From: Prevotella sp.
GTDB taxonomy: Bacteria > Bacteroidota > Bacteroidia > Bacteroidales > Bacteroidaceae
Length of the DNA stretch: 64,000 nucleotides
Assembly (NCBI GenBank): GCA_017615355.1
Contig: JAGAAJ010000062.1
Span: 19,237 to 83,236 of the forward strand
Reading direction: 5' to 3'
Below the pieces are notes generated by a model that did no database searches, had not been told where the DNA came from, and worked only from the letters and a program-made list of their open reading frames with translations. Both the position numbers and the translations under genes were made by a program. Shown here piece after piece: positions 53,916-62,833 of this stretch; position 1 is the first letter of the stretch, and each line of letters begins with the position of its first letter.

Positions 53916-55775
53916 TCAAAGTTTTACGCTGACGCCACCCATAAATGTGGCACGGGGCATGGGATAGCCGAGGTTGATCTCGTACTTCTCTGCCAGCAGG
54001 TTCTCGCCGCGTGCCCAAAGGCTGAGGTTGCGAGTGGCAGCGTATGTGACGGAGGCACTCATCAGGTTGAAATTCTCGGTGGTCTCATTCTCGCCTACTG
54101 CGGTGTAAAGATTCCTGACTGTCTGCAAGCCCAGGGTGGCGAGCCATTTGCCATTACGATAGTCGAAGCCCAGATAGTGCATACTCTCTGGTGCGGCTAT
54201 CACCTTGTTCTTCATGTGAAGGAAGGAGTAATTGTAAGTGGCGCTGATATGACGACTGAGGGGGTATTTCGCCTCCAACTCGATGCCCCAGTTCTCAATC
54301 TCGCCCGTGTTCACATTCTTGCGATTAACGGTCTGAATCATGTTGTCGCCCTTGATGTAGAAGAGGTTGACGCCATAGGTCAGATTGGCTTTGCGGTGGC
54401 GCCACGAGAGCTCATAGTTCCACAGACGCTCAGGCTCCAGCTCAGTATTCGAGGGCGGATAGAGGTACATCTCGCGCATCGTGGGGTTGCGGAAACCCTT
54501 GCTAGCCATCGCCTTCACCTCGCCAGTCCTGATAGGACGCACGACGACGCCACCTTGCGGCACGAACTCCGTACCCGTGATGCTGTGATGGTCTACACGA
54601 GCGCCGACATCAACGGTCAACCAGTCGAACAGATCCTGGCGGAAGTCTACATAGCCGGCTATCTCGTTGCGGTAGGACTTGCCGCTCTGTTTATTTGGTG
54701 TGTCCAGCACGGCGCCGGTCTCCTTCGAGGTGTAGTAGGCGTTGCCGTAGATGTGCATGTAGTCGACGCCGACGGTGAGGCGGTTGCCCTCTAAGAGCTG
54801 TGCACTCTGATACCAGCTGACACCCGTCAAGGCATCCTTCGAGCGGAAATAGCGGGCAGTAGGCTTGGCGGGGTCGTTGGTGCCGTCATCAATCTTATGG
54901 CGGCCGAAGTTTGAATAGACGGACAGGGCGCCATTGGTCCGTCCGTAGTGGTTCTCGATGCCGGCAGAGACGACGCCACGGGTGATCCATTGGTCGGCGT
55001 CGTAGAGCGGCGACGTCACGGCTCCTGGATAGGAAGCATTGAAATGCGTGATGTCGGCATCGACGTAGGTATTCCAGTGGTTGTTGAGGTCGTAGCCCAG
55101 CTTCACATAACCGCCATATTGCTCAAAGCCCATACGAGGGCGGTGGTTGTCGGTACGGTTGTACTGCGCCAAAACGGTGCTGCTGAACTTGCCGCTACGC
55201 ACCTGGTTCGTGGCCTCTGTCTGCACGGTGCCGTAGCTGCCTGCACCCAGCATCACGTTTGTCTCGATACCATCACGACCTACCGGATGACGGGTCACAA
55301 TGTTAATCACGCCGCCTATTGCGTTCGAGCCGTAGAGCACCGAGGCAGGGCCGCGCAGCACCTCCACGCGCTCAGCCATCATCGTCTGATAGCTGTCGCT
55401 GATGGGGTGGCCATAGATGCCCTGATACTGTGGATGGCCGTCGATGAGCACCATCAGCTGGCCAGCGCCGCCTGTGATGCCGCGCAGGTTGATGCCGCCT
55501 GCCGCACCCGTCGACACGCCGTAGCCCATCATCGAACGAGAGGTGACGAACAATCCTGGCACCTCCTGCATCACCGTTGGCAGGATGCTCGCCTGATGCT
55601 GCTCGGTCAGTTTCTCACGATTGATGACAGTTACCGTCATCGGCAGATGACGTACGTCCACCACATTGCGTGTACCTGTCACCACCACTTCGTCCATCGA
55701 AAGGCTATCCGTGGTCTGTGCTTGTGCGATGCCAGCCGTCAGCCCACACATGATAAAAAACAGTATTTTCTTCAT
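53916..55775 (-). CDS. TonB-dependent outer-membrane receptor (BtuB/FepA-like)
   Basis: 619 residues from ATG 55775 (MKKILFFIMCGLTAGIAQAQ); a longer frame start lies inside the Gfo/Idh gene and is rejected. TonB-box-like SMDEVVVTGTR, plug with VMQEVPGLFVTSRSMMGYGV, INLRGITGGAGQLMVLIDGH and VEVLRGPASVLYGSNAIGGV, then a barrel ending in ATFMGGVSVKL. It lacks the long SusC-type N-terminal extension. With the ECF S-component it suggests vitamin, cofactor or metal uptake. Confidence 0.92.
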   Translation of the reverse strand: MKKILFFIMCGLTAGIAQAQTTDSLSMDEVVVTGTRNVVDVRHLPMTVTVINREKLTEQHQASILPTVMQEVPGLFVTSRSMMGYGVSTGAAGGINLRGITGGAGQLMVLIDGHPQYQGIYGHPISDSYQTMMAERVEVLRGPASVLYGSNAIGGVINIVTRHPVGRDGIETNVMLGAGSYGTVQTEATNQVRSGKFSSTVLAQYNRTDNHRPRMGFEQYGGYVKLGYDLNNHWNTYVDADITHFNASYPGAVTSPLYDADQWITRGVVSAGIENHYGRTNGALSVYSNFGRHKIDDGTNDPAKPTARYFRSKDALTGVSWYQSAQLLEGNRLTVGVDYMHIYGNAYYTSKETGAVLDTPNKQSGKSYRNEIAGYVDFRQDLFDWLTVDVGARVDHHSITGTEFVPQGGVVVRPIRTGEVKAMASKGFRNPTMREMYLYPPSNTELEPERLWNYELSWRHRKANLTYGVNLFYIKGDNMIQTVNRKNVNTGEIENWGIELEAKYPLSRHISATYNYSFLHMKNKVIAAPESMHYLGFDYRNGKWLATLGLQTVRNLYTAVGENETTENFNLMSASVTYAATRNLSLWARGENLLAEKYEINLGYPMPRATFMGGVSVKL

Positions 55776-55788
55776 TTGCAATAAGTGA

Positions 55789-56757
55789 TTAATCCATTGG
55801 GTAATGCACGCCCCATTTCTGACGCAAGCCGTCCATGAGCTGCATGATGTAGAGCGTCTCAGCGTGGGGCATCTCGCGGGGTTCAAGGAGTCCTTCGGCG
55901 AGTGCCTGTCGGCAGGCGAGGAACTGATACTCATAGCCCGTGATCTGCTGCGGCACGCGGATGGTCTCAACGTAGGTGCGGTCAGGACCATTCACCGTTA
56001 TCGTCTGCGGATTATTGATATTGTCGATGATGAGGTTACCTTCCGTTCCTGCAACGACGCCGATATTGTCGCCTACGCAGGCCGCACTCGACTGCAGGTT
56101 GCAAAGCATCCCGTCGGCCAGCACCAGTGTCATCGCATTTGTCAGGTCCATACCCGTAGCCGACTTCACGCACGTGCCGTCGATGCTGACGATGTCGGCA
56201 GGGAAGAACATCCGTGCGAAGTTCAGCGCATAGACGCCGAGGTCGAGCAATGCGCCGCCGCAGAGGTCGGGGCGCATGATGCGCGGCTTGTCGCCCATCG
56301 AGTAGCCCAGGGTGGCGGTAAGCAGTCGCGGCTGTCCGATGCGTCCCTCGGCAATAAGGTTTCTGATCATGCCCACAGCGGGCTGGTAGCGCGTCCAGAT
56401 AGCCTCAGCAACAAAGACCTTCTGCTCATGTGCCAAGTCGAGAATCTCCTTCGTCTGACGGGCATTAGCCATAAAGGCTTTTTCAACGAGACAAGGTTTT
56501 CCGGCCAAGATGGCTTCCTTCGTCACGTCGTAATGATGGGAGTGCGGCGTGCCGACATACACCAAGTCCACATCGGGATCGGCAATCAGCTTGCTGTATG
56601 AGCCGTATGCCTTCTTGATGCCCCATTTCGCTGCGAAGGCGTCCGCCGTATCCTGTGAGCGCGAGCCCACGGCGTATGCCTCACACTCCGTCAGACCATC
56701 TAGGGTGATAGCCGCCTTCTCAGCAATCCATCCTGTGCCAATAATTCCTACTCGCAT
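55789..56757 (-). CDS. Gfo/Idh/MocA-family oxidoreductase
   Basis: 322 residues. N-terminal Rossmann VGIIGTGWIAEKAA, DLVYVGTPHSHHYDVTKEAI, the GKPCLVEKAFMANARQT block (Lys of the EKP-type motif), then ILTATLGYSMGDKPRIMRPD and GGALLDLGVYALNFARMFFP. NAD(P)-dependent sugar or inositol oxidoreductase; the substrate is unknown. 4 nt after GH43 and 13 nt before the receptor start, so tightly cotranscribed. Confidence 0.92.
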   Translation of the reverse strand: MRVGIIGTGWIAEKAAITLDGLTECEAYAVGSRSQDTADAFAAKWGIKKAYGSYSKLIADPDVDLVYVGTPHSHHYDVTKEAILAGKPCLVEKAFMANARQTKEILDLAHEQKVFVAEAIWTRYQPAVGMIRNLIAEGRIGQPRLLTATLGYSMGDKPRIMRPDLCGGALLDLGVYALNFARMFFPADIVSIDGTCVKSATGMDLTNAMTLVLADGMLCNLQSSAACVGDNIGVVAGTEGNLIIDNINNPQTITVNGPDRTYVETIRVPQQITGYEYQFLACRQALAEGLLEPREMPHAETLYIMQLMDGLRQKWGVHYPMD

Positions 56758-56761
56758 AAGC

Positions 56762-57784
56762 TTATTTAGTTTTTACGATGATTTTATCTCCGCTCAGGTC
56801 TACCTCAAACAGGTGCGGGATGCGGACGGTTCTTCCTCGGGCGTCCTTCGAGTGATGGTGTACCGACATCATCCACTGACTGTCAAAGCGTTGGAAGAGC
56901 ATCGAGTGACCGTAGCCCGGCGGTGTGATGGGCTCTGGCTCCTGCGTCCAAGGGCCGTCGAGGGTACCGCTCTCGCTATAGGCCACCCCCTGCGTATAGA
57001 CGTCAAATACCCATGATGTCCAAAGCATACCCAAACGGCCTGTCGCCGTACGGAAAAGATAGGGACCGTCAGTCACCTTGTTCCAAGTGATTTCGCCCTG
57101 ATCATTTTTCTCGCGGCTCCAAGGCGAATCGCTGGCGCGGAAAAGGACTTTCGGCTCATCTACGGTACCGCTGAGGTCGGGCTTCAGCTCAATTTTCTCT
57201 ATCGTGCCGTTCCAATTCTGCAGCCACTCGCCGCAGAAAACGAGGTAGGGTTTCCCGTCCTTATCTTTCCAATATGTGCCGTCAAGCGTAGGACGGTCGG
57301 CAGGTAAGTAGGCGGCGTCTCCGAAGGCTCGATAAGGTCCCATCGGATTGTCGGCGCGTAACACCTGAGAGGCTCGACGCTCGATGACGTTGCCGCGTAC
57401 TGTATCTATTTTGACTGCCTGATTCGTAAACGTGGCAAAATAGTAGTACCAATTCCCTGTTCCTGTAGGGGTGGGTTCAGGGGGGCTGTCTATCTGGTGT
57501 AACTCGGCTGCCCAAATCATCGGACGTGGGCCCATCCATGAATCGGCCTCAAATTCCGTCACACGGAAGGGGCCCTCCCAAAGATTCAGGTCAGCACTAC
57601 GCCACATCATCCCGCCCGTGCCCGTCATATAGTACATCTGTGTCTTCTGGTCGGCCAGGATTGCCGGATCACTCAGCCGGATGGAGTCTAGCGGCACGTC
57701 TTTCCGCACACGCATACCACGTTGCGCAGAGGTCATCAACACCCCTAGCACCGCCAATAGGCAGATGATCAGCAATCTCTTCAT
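56762..57784 (-). CDS. GH43-like five-bladed beta-propeller glycosidase
   Basis: 340 residues from ATG 57784, with a signal peptide (MKRLLIICLLAVLGVLMTSA). SIRLSDPAILADQKTQMYYM (catalytic Asp in DP), MIWAAELHQI, TLDGTYWKDKDGKPYLVFCG, and DGPYLFRTATGRLGMLWTSW are GH43 blocks. Members act on arabinan or xylan side chains. Start chosen over an ATG at 57832 because of the signal peptide. Two TAnnTTTG boxes lie upstream. Confidence 0.88.
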   Translation of the reverse strand: MKRLLIICLLAVLGVLMTSAQRGMRVRKDVPLDSIRLSDPAILADQKTQMYYMTGTGGMMWRSADLNLWEGPFRVTEFEADSWMGPRPMIWAAELHQIDSPPEPTPTGTGNWYYYFATFTNQAVKIDTVRGNVIERRASQVLRADNPMGPYRAFGDAAYLPADRPTLDGTYWKDKDGKPYLVFCGEWLQNWNGTIEKIELKPDLSGTVDEPKVLFRASDSPWSREKNDQGEITWNKVTDGPYLFRTATGRLGMLWTSWVFDVYTQGVAYSESGTLDGPWTQEPEPITPPGYGHSMLFQRFDSQWMMSVHHHSKDARGRTVRIPHLFEVDLSGDKIIVKTK

Positions 57785-57819
57785 CACAATATAAGTTAAG
57801 TCCGTTCTCAATTGGTTTG

Positions 57820-57827
57820 CAAATTTA
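57820..57827 (-). promoter_or_regulatory. -7 promoter element for the GH43 operon
   Basis: TAAATTTG on the minus strand; a second box TATCTTTG lies at 57866-57873. Confidence 0.6.
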
Positions 57828-57898
57828 CGCATTTATTTATTTCGAATTTGTTGGCTGCGCGCCTGCAAAGATAATAAAAAAATCTTGAATTCCAAAGC

Positions 57899-57927
57899 AA
57901 AAGGCCGAAAACTTACGTTTTCAGCCC
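57899..57927 (-). terminator. Terminator after the sensor protein genes
   Basis: On the minus strand GGCTGAAAAC pairs with GTTTTCGGCC, then TTTTGC. Confidence 0.8.
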
Positions 57928-57961
57928 TTGAAGTGTTAAAATGTGGCGAAAATGGGCGCTT

Positions 57962-58003
57962 AACGTGGAAACGTGGATTCGTGGATTCGTGGAAACGTGG
58001 AAA
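57962..58003. repeat. Word array (CGTGGAAA/CGTGGATT) directly after a stop codon
   Basis: Five imperfect 8-9 nt words, AACGTGGAAACGTGGATTCG then TGGATTCGTGGAAACGTGG. On the minus strand the array follows the TGA at 58006-58004 without a gap. Confidence 0.75.
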
Positions 58004-59455
58004 TCAAAAACTATCCGCCTCCTCCAGTTGACGGGAGAGACGGCTAATGGCGCTCGCGCTCTCCTTCATGCGGGCAGTAATGTCGGAGACCTCATCGGCA
58101 GGAAGAGCGTGAAGGCTGGCGGCAAGAACCTGGGTGAAACCACCAATGATATTGAGAGGCGTACGAATCTGATGATACATATCTTGTATAAACGCTGCCT
58201 TGCGGCGGTTGGTCTCAAGCTTAAGCTGATAGGCACAGGCCAGCTCGTCGTTGTGCTGTTCAAGCTCTTCGTTGGCGAGGCGGATGTTGCCAACGGTCTG
58301 TGAAAGCGACTTCTGCATAATGATGAAGCTGTTCTGCAAACGGCCCACACTATCTTGTCGAGGACTCTTGGGCAACGGCTCGTCGAAATGGCCTTCAGCG
58401 ATGCGATTGGCCTGTTCGTCAAGCTGCCGCAGAGGTTGTACGGCACGACGCACAGTCTGATAGCAGAAGAGCATGAGCAAAGCGATGCCGAATCCGATTA
58501 CAATCCATGCGATGATGAGCAGACGGTTGTAGCGAGCGAAGATATCGCTCTCAGGACAGACAATGGCGATACTCCAGCCTGTACGTTCGAGTGGACGATA
58601 GAAGATAAAGGCAGAACGGCCATCGACGATGGTCTCCGTCATACCGCTATTGCCAGAGAGCATCTCATGCCCCATGACTTCAATGTCACGACGGGATTCG
58701 GGTGCGGCGTCGCTGAAGATGGTATGGCGGAAGAGCTTGGCCGTATCAGGATGAACAAGATATGAGCCGTCACGCCCAATCATAATGGCCGACGAATTGG
58801 GATAGGGCTTCAAGACAGTCACAGCCTGACTGAGCCACTTTAGGGTGAGGCTGGCGGTAATACTGCCGACATAGTGACCTTCAGCATCGCGCATCGGGCA
58901 GCAGTAGGATGTCAGGATGTCAGGCGAGGATAGTGTACCCTCGTTGTAGTCATCGAAGGCGTCTACCCAGCATGAAGTACCAAGTGTATGTGGTGTCTTG
59001 TACCATATCGCATCAAAGTATTCAAAGGGGCCCTCGCGCACGGTTGTGATACTGTCAGTAATGTCACTATGCCGAAGGGAGTAGGCCGAGAAGTAACGGC
59101 CCATCTCAGGGAAGAAGTCGGGCTCCATTGAAATGGCAAAACCTGCAAGAAAGGAGTTCTCCTTCACCGTTTGGCGGGTAAAAGCCAACAGCGAATCAGG
59201 ATAGAGGCAATGAGGGACGGTCGCAGCCATATAGTTGGTTACGAGCTCGGTCTCGTCCATAATGACATTGATGCGCCCGGCGGTATTGTCGAGCAGCTGT
59301 GTGGCGCGGTCGATGGCGGCATGCTGTATGTAGCGCTTACAACGATAGAAGAGAAAGTCGAAGAGAAAAGTGAAGACCACCGATACAATGAGCACGATGA
59401 GCAAGCCAAGACGGAGCGAGAGACGCTGCCGGATGTAGGCGAGGAGTCGTTTCAT
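58004..59455 (-). CDS. dCache-HAMP-HisKA sensor protein lacking the ATPase domain
   Basis: 483 residues. Membrane helix (about 15-35), a large periplasmic cache-like sensor (about 40-305, YFDAIWYKTPHTLGTSCWVD; GSITASLTLKWL; MIGRDGSYLVHPD), a second helix (about 312-332), HAMP (about 335-385, QPLRQLDEQANRIAEGHFDE), then a HisKA helix with the H-box MYHQIRTPLNIIGG (His428). It ends about 55 residues later; no N, G1 or G2 boxes of a histidine kinase ATPase domain follow before the terminator. It may be phosphorylated in trans or act without phosphotransfer. Confidence 0.85.
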   Translation of the reverse strand: MKRLLAYIRQRLSLRLGLLIVLIVSVVFTFLFDFLFYRCKRYIQHAAIDRATQLLDNTAGRINVIMDETELVTNYMAATVPHCLYPDSLLAFTRQTVKENSFLAGFAISMEPDFFPEMGRYFSAYSLRHSDITDSITTVREGPFEYFDAIWYKTPHTLGTSCWVDAFDDYNEGTLSSPDILTSYCCPMRDAEGHYVGSITASLTLKWLSQAVTVLKPYPNSSAIMIGRDGSYLVHPDTAKLFRHTIFSDAAPESRRDIEVMGHEMLSGNSGMTETIVDGRSAFIFYRPLERTGWSIAIVCPESDIFARYNRLLIIAWIVIGFGIALLMLFCYQTVRRAVQPLRQLDEQANRIAEGHFDEPLPKSPRQDSVGRLQNSFIIMQKSLSQTVGNIRLANEELEQHNDELACAYQLKLETNRRKAAFIQDMYHQIRTPLNIIGGFTQVLAASLHALPADEVSDITARMKESASAISRLSRQLEEADSF

Positions 59456-60477
59456 GAGTCGGCAGGGTTTTTAATGAGGCGGTCCAGCAGTTCGATAATC
59501 GTCTTGCTACCTTGCATGATATCAGCCTGCAGGGCAGACATCTCTTCTTTCGAGAGGTTCGAATAGTTGCGGCAAATGTTGTCGGTACTGCTACAGAGCA
59601 GCTCAACTGGCGCAGCCATCCGGTCGGTCATTTTGTGCAGGAACTTTGCTTTTTTCTCTTCGTAGGCCTGCGCCTCATCATAGGCAGCCTGCAGCTCGGC
59701 GTGCTGGCGGTTCAGCGTGTCCTGCTTCTGTTGCATCTCGACCATATAGGCGGCAAGCTTGCGCTGCATCATCGACAAGCTATTCTGCAGGCGGCCTGTC
59801 TCGTCGCTGTGTTGTGTGACGGCAATCGGCGTATCCAAGTCACCTCGGGCAATAGCATGTGCCGAATCAGCCAGACGGTGCAGCGGACGCAAATGACGGC
59901 CGATAACGACATAGAGGATATAAAGCAGCACAAGCACAGATATCACACCACATGACAGCAGAAGCCACTGCATACGTCCATACTTACTGTAGATATCCTC
60001 AGCCGGACAGACTGCAGCAAGGCAATATTGGTAGTCGCCAAGGGGCTGCGAGAAGATAAAAATCTCTTTGTCGTCATACATCAACTGACGATAACCGCTC
60101 GCACCACCTGTGATGAAGGTATCGAAATGACTACTGTCGCGACGTGTGACATAAAGCTGCGCATGGGGCAACGATAGTCGCAGCGCAGCCAGCGAATTGC
60201 TCTCTTCAATAAGCTGCTCAACACGCGAACGGTTCACGCGCAGCTGCTGATGCTCCAGACGCGCCTTCATCTCCCTCTGACGCAAAGTGTTGTCGATGCG
60301 CAACGCCGTATTTTCCAGCACCTGCATCGTCGTATCGATGGTCTCTTCTCGAATAACCTCCTCCGAGAAACTGGCAAGCAGGAAGATGACCACGCCCGAT
60401 ATCATCACCACGAAACCGGCCACCCAGAACGACAGCTGAGTGGTAAACGATGTACGTATCTTCCGCAACAGGGTCAT
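59452..60477 (-). CDS. HAMP sensor protein with degenerate HisKA-like end
   Basis: 341 residues. A first membrane helix (about 15-36), a short periplasmic sensor (about 40-168), a second helix (about 170-192), HAMP (about 194-245, HLRPLHRLADSAHAIARGDL), a coiled coil, and a HisKA-like helix KFLHKMTDRMAAPVELLCSS in which the phospho-His is replaced by Asp285. No ATPase domain. Its stop overlaps the next sensor gene by 4 nt, and the two are similar in the HAMP to helix region, suggesting duplication and joint function. Confidence 0.83.
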   Translation of the reverse strand: MTLLRKIRTSFTTQLSFWVAGFVVMISGVVIFLLASFSEEVIREETIDTTMQVLENTALRIDNTLRQREMKARLEHQQLRVNRSRVEQLIEESNSLAALRLSLPHAQLYVTRRDSSHFDTFITGGASGYRQLMYDDKEIFIFSQPLGDYQYCLAAVCPAEDIYSKYGRMQWLLLSCGVISVLVLLYILYVVIGRHLRPLHRLADSAHAIARGDLDTPIAVTQHSDETGRLQNSLSMMQRKLAAYMVEMQQKQDTLNRQHAELQAAYDEAQAYEEKKAKFLHKMTDRMAAPVELLCSSTDNICRNYSNLSKEEMSALQADIMQGSKTIIELLDRLIKNPADS

Positions 60478-60505
60478 CTTCTTCTCTCTTTATATCTCCG
60501 CTAAT

Positions 60506-61525
60506 TCAAAGAACAGACTGTTTTGCCCGCTCCTGTGCCTCAATCACTTTATCGCACCAAGTATCGAACTCTGAATCAGGAATTTGCAGCTCAGGATGGG
60601 CGAGGATATGCTCGACACAGCGACGGGCACCCTCATCGAAACGAGTGACAGCCTGGAAACCAGGAACAGCGCGCTTCAGCTTGGTGCAGTCAAAGCAGAC
60701 GGTCACGCTCTTGTCGCCCAGCAGGTTGCCCTCAAAGTCCCACTCCTCCGGAGCTACGGCAGCAAGGAAGTCGGAAGCTACATAATAGGGGTTAACAGTC
60801 ACGTTGAGGGCTTTGCCAACACACTCATAAATCTGAGTCCATGTGAGCTGTTCGTCGCTCATAATCTGGAATGCCTCACCGATTGCCTTCGGATTTCCCA
60901 AAAGACCGATGAATCCACGTGCAAAGTCCTCATCCCACGTTAGCGTCCAAAGTGATGAGCCGTCGCCATGAATGATAACAGGTTTCCCCTCCATCATACG
61001 CTTCAGCACCTGCCACGACCCCTTCAGCCCGTGAACACTCAGAGGTACGGCACGCTCGCAGTACGTGTGGCTGGGGCGAACGATGGTCACAGGAAAGCCA
61101 TTCTCGCGATATTCCTTCATGAGCAGCGCCTCACAGGCAATCTTGTTGCGCGAATACTGCCAATGCGGATTGGCGAGCGTCGTTCCCTCAGTAATGATGT
61201 GACTCGCTGCTGGTTTGTTGTAGGCCGAGGCCGATGAGATATAGACGTACTGATGCGTGCGTCCGCGGAAAAGCCGCACATCGCGCTCCACCTGCTGCGG
61301 CACGAAGCCAATGAACTCACAGACGGCATCGAAGGGTTCAGAGGGCACACTGCTGAGTACGTTTTTCTCGTCGTTTATGTCGCAGACAATTTGCTTGACA
61401 CCTGCGGGCACTTCGTCCCTGCGGTTACCGCGATTTAAAAGCCACAAGTCGTGGCCGCCTGCTGCCAACTGTCGCGTGATTGCACTACTGATGGTGCCTG
61501 TTCCACCAATGAGAAGTATCTTCAT
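60506..61525 (-). CDS. NAD-dependent epimerase/dehydratase (SDR family)
   Basis: 339 residues. MKILLIGGTGTISSAITRQL (Rossmann turn), VYISSASAYNK, the YSRNK active-site motif near residue 123, and VTIVRPSHTYCERA. It resembles extended SDR sugar-nucleotide epimerases or a reductase of this group; the substrate is unknown. It follows lacI after 37 nt and precedes the sensor genes after 28 nt, so the LacI regulator probably controls all of these. Confidence 0.88.
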   Translation of the reverse strand: MKILLIGGTGTISSAITRQLAAGGHDLWLLNRGNRRDEVPAGVKQIVCDINDEKNVLSSVPSEPFDAVCEFIGFVPQQVERDVRLFRGRTHQYVYISSASAYNKPAASHIITEGTTLANPHWQYSRNKIACEALLMKEYRENGFPVTIVRPSHTYCERAVPLSVHGLKGSWQVLKRMMEGKPVIIHGDGSSLWTLTWDEDFARGFIGLLGNPKAIGEAFQIMSDEQLTWTQIYECVGKALNVTVNPYYVASDFLAAVAPEEWDFEGNLLGDKSVTVCFDCTKLKRAVPGFQAVTRFDEGARRCVEHILAHPELQIPDSEFDTWCDKVIEAQERAKQSVL

Positions 61526-61562
61526 AGTTGTTTTTATTTAATTGTTTCAAACGCAGTATAAG

Positions 61563-62573
61563 TCATTGGTTGGTATTCTTCGTGCTGTCTCTTAGTTCCA
61601 GACGGGCGCTGACAACCACATGCTGCACGCTGTCGTCGCCTTTCATCTGTTCGAGGAGCAAGCGGAAGGCCTTGATGCCTATCTCCTTGAGATTCTGTTT
61701 CACAAACGAGACGCGTGGATGCGACATCTCTGATACCCAGTCACTCATATAGCCGATAACGGCGACGTCATCGGGGATTCGGAGGCCGCGACTCTCGATG
61801 GCCTGCAGGGCAGAGATGGCCAGGAGTCCGTGGGAAGCCAGGATGGCATCGGGCGGCTCAGGCAGGCTGAGCAGTTCGAGTGTGTCAGTAAGGCCTGAGT
61901 TGAAGCTGATGCGGTGGCATTTCACCAGCTCTGTACGGATGGGGATATTGTGCTGGCGAAGGGCCTCTAAATAGCCGTGCTTGCGGTCGGTGTTCTGCTT
62001 CATCTGATTGGGGCCGCCGAGGAAGGCGATGCGCCGTGCGCCACCTTCGATGAGACAATCGGTGGCCACTCGAGCCGATGCGGCATCGTTGATGATGACC
62101 GACGAGAGACCGACGTCAGCCACACGGTCGAAAAGCACCACAGGAATATGCGCCTGCTTCAATCGCTCTAAGTGCGAGAAATCGATGGTGTCCTGCGAGA
62201 GACAGATGATGATGCCCTCCACATGCATATTCACCAACAGCTCCACGCAGTCCTTCTCGTTCTCGCTCTGATCGTTGGAATCGGTGATGATGCTCATATA
62301 CCCTGCCTTGCGAGCCTCGGCCTCGATGCTCTTCACGATGTGGGCATTGTGACTGAAGGCCACATCGGGCACAATGATGCCGATGGTGTGTGTCGTGTCG
62401 TAGCGAAGGCTCACAGCGAAGGGGTTCGGCCTGTAGCCTCCCTCTTCGGCCAGCCGCTCTATCTGCCGCTTCAGCTCAGCGCTGACGCCGTCGAGCCCTC
62501 TCAGCGCCCTCGACACCGTGCTCACGTTGATACTCAGCTTTCGGGCAATGTCGCGTTGCGAAATACGTTTCAT
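61563..62573 (-). CDS. LacI-family transcriptional regulator
   Basis: 336 residues from ATG 62573 (MKRISQRDIARKLSINVSTV); an ATG six codons upstream (62591) is possible. The HTH with hinge ARKLSINVSTVSRALRGLDG is followed by the sugar-binding fold (HTIGIIVPDVAFSHNAHIVK; VDIIICLSQDT-like; SVIINDAASARVATDCLIEG; DAILASHGLLAISALQAIES). The effector is probably a sugar. Palindromes resembling LacI-type operators lie upstream (62675-62691, 62834-62862). Confidence 0.93.
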   Translation of the reverse strand: MKRISQRDIARKLSINVSTVSRALRGLDGVSAELKRQIERLAEEGGYRPNPFAVSLRYDTTHTIGIIVPDVAFSHNAHIVKSIEAEARKAGYMSIITDSNDQSENEKDCVELLVNMHVEGIIICLSQDTIDFSHLERLKQAHIPVVLFDRVADVGLSSVIINDAASARVATDCLIEGGARRIAFLGGPNQMKQNTDRKHGYLEALRQHNIPIRTELVKCHRISFNSGLTDTLELLSLPEPPDAILASHGLLAISALQAIESRGLRIPDDVAVIGYMSDWVSEMSHPRVSFVKQNLKEIGIKAFRLLLEQMKGDDSVQHVVVSARLELRDSTKNTNQ

Positions 62574-62625
62574 AACATCCTCTTTATCCATTTAAAGCTA
62601 CAGGGTAGCTTCGCGCTCTTGAGTG

Positions 62626-62633
62626 CAAAGATA
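62626..62633 (-). promoter_or_regulatory. -7 promoter element for lacI
   Basis: TATCTTTG on the minus strand, 53 nt before ATG 62573. Confidence 0.6.
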
Positions 62634-62674
62634 CATCTTTCCTACAATATCACAACGCAACACAAAGTCAAAAT

Positions 62675-62691
62675 GTTGCGCAACGCGTTGC
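62675..62691. promoter_or_regulatory. Candidate LacI-type operator 1
   Basis: GTTGCGCAACGCGTTGC contains GCAACGCGTTGC, a perfect 12-bp palindrome with the central CG typical of LacI-family sites. It is 42 nt upstream of the lacI -7 box. Confidence 0.6.
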
Positions 62692-62700
62692 TTCCCCCGT

Positions 62701-62778
62701 AAAAAAGAAGAGTCGCTGACCTTCTTAGGCCAGAGACTCCTTGAATGTTATGCTATGCTTTTTATTGTGTTGATTGGA
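62701..62778 (-). ncRNA. Candidate small RNA or attenuated leader upstream of lacI
   Basis: On the minus strand a promoter (TTG at 62814-62812, 20-bp spacer, TAAATTTG at 62791-62784) is followed about 40-75 nt later by a strong hairpin (GAGTC.CTGGCC/GGTCAG.GACTC, 62739-62710) and a T-rich run. No ATG lies between. This fits an approximately 78-nt transcript with its own terminator. Confidence 0.5.
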
Positions 62779-62833
62779 CGATGCAAATTTAAGTCTTTCT
62801 GCGTAACTCCACAACATTATTATTTAAAAAGAC

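Noticed and set aside
53823-54794. 323-codon plus-strand frame over the TonB receptor
   Set aside because: Spans two genes on the opposite strand and has no recognisable domain.
53336-55800. Cobalamin riboswitch before the receptor/ECF genes
   Set aside because: The gaps are 13-47 nt, too short for the element, and no conserved core was seen.
55776-55991. N-terminal extension of the TonB receptor frame
   Set aside because: It runs through the end of the Gfo/Idh gene; the signal peptide begins at 55775.
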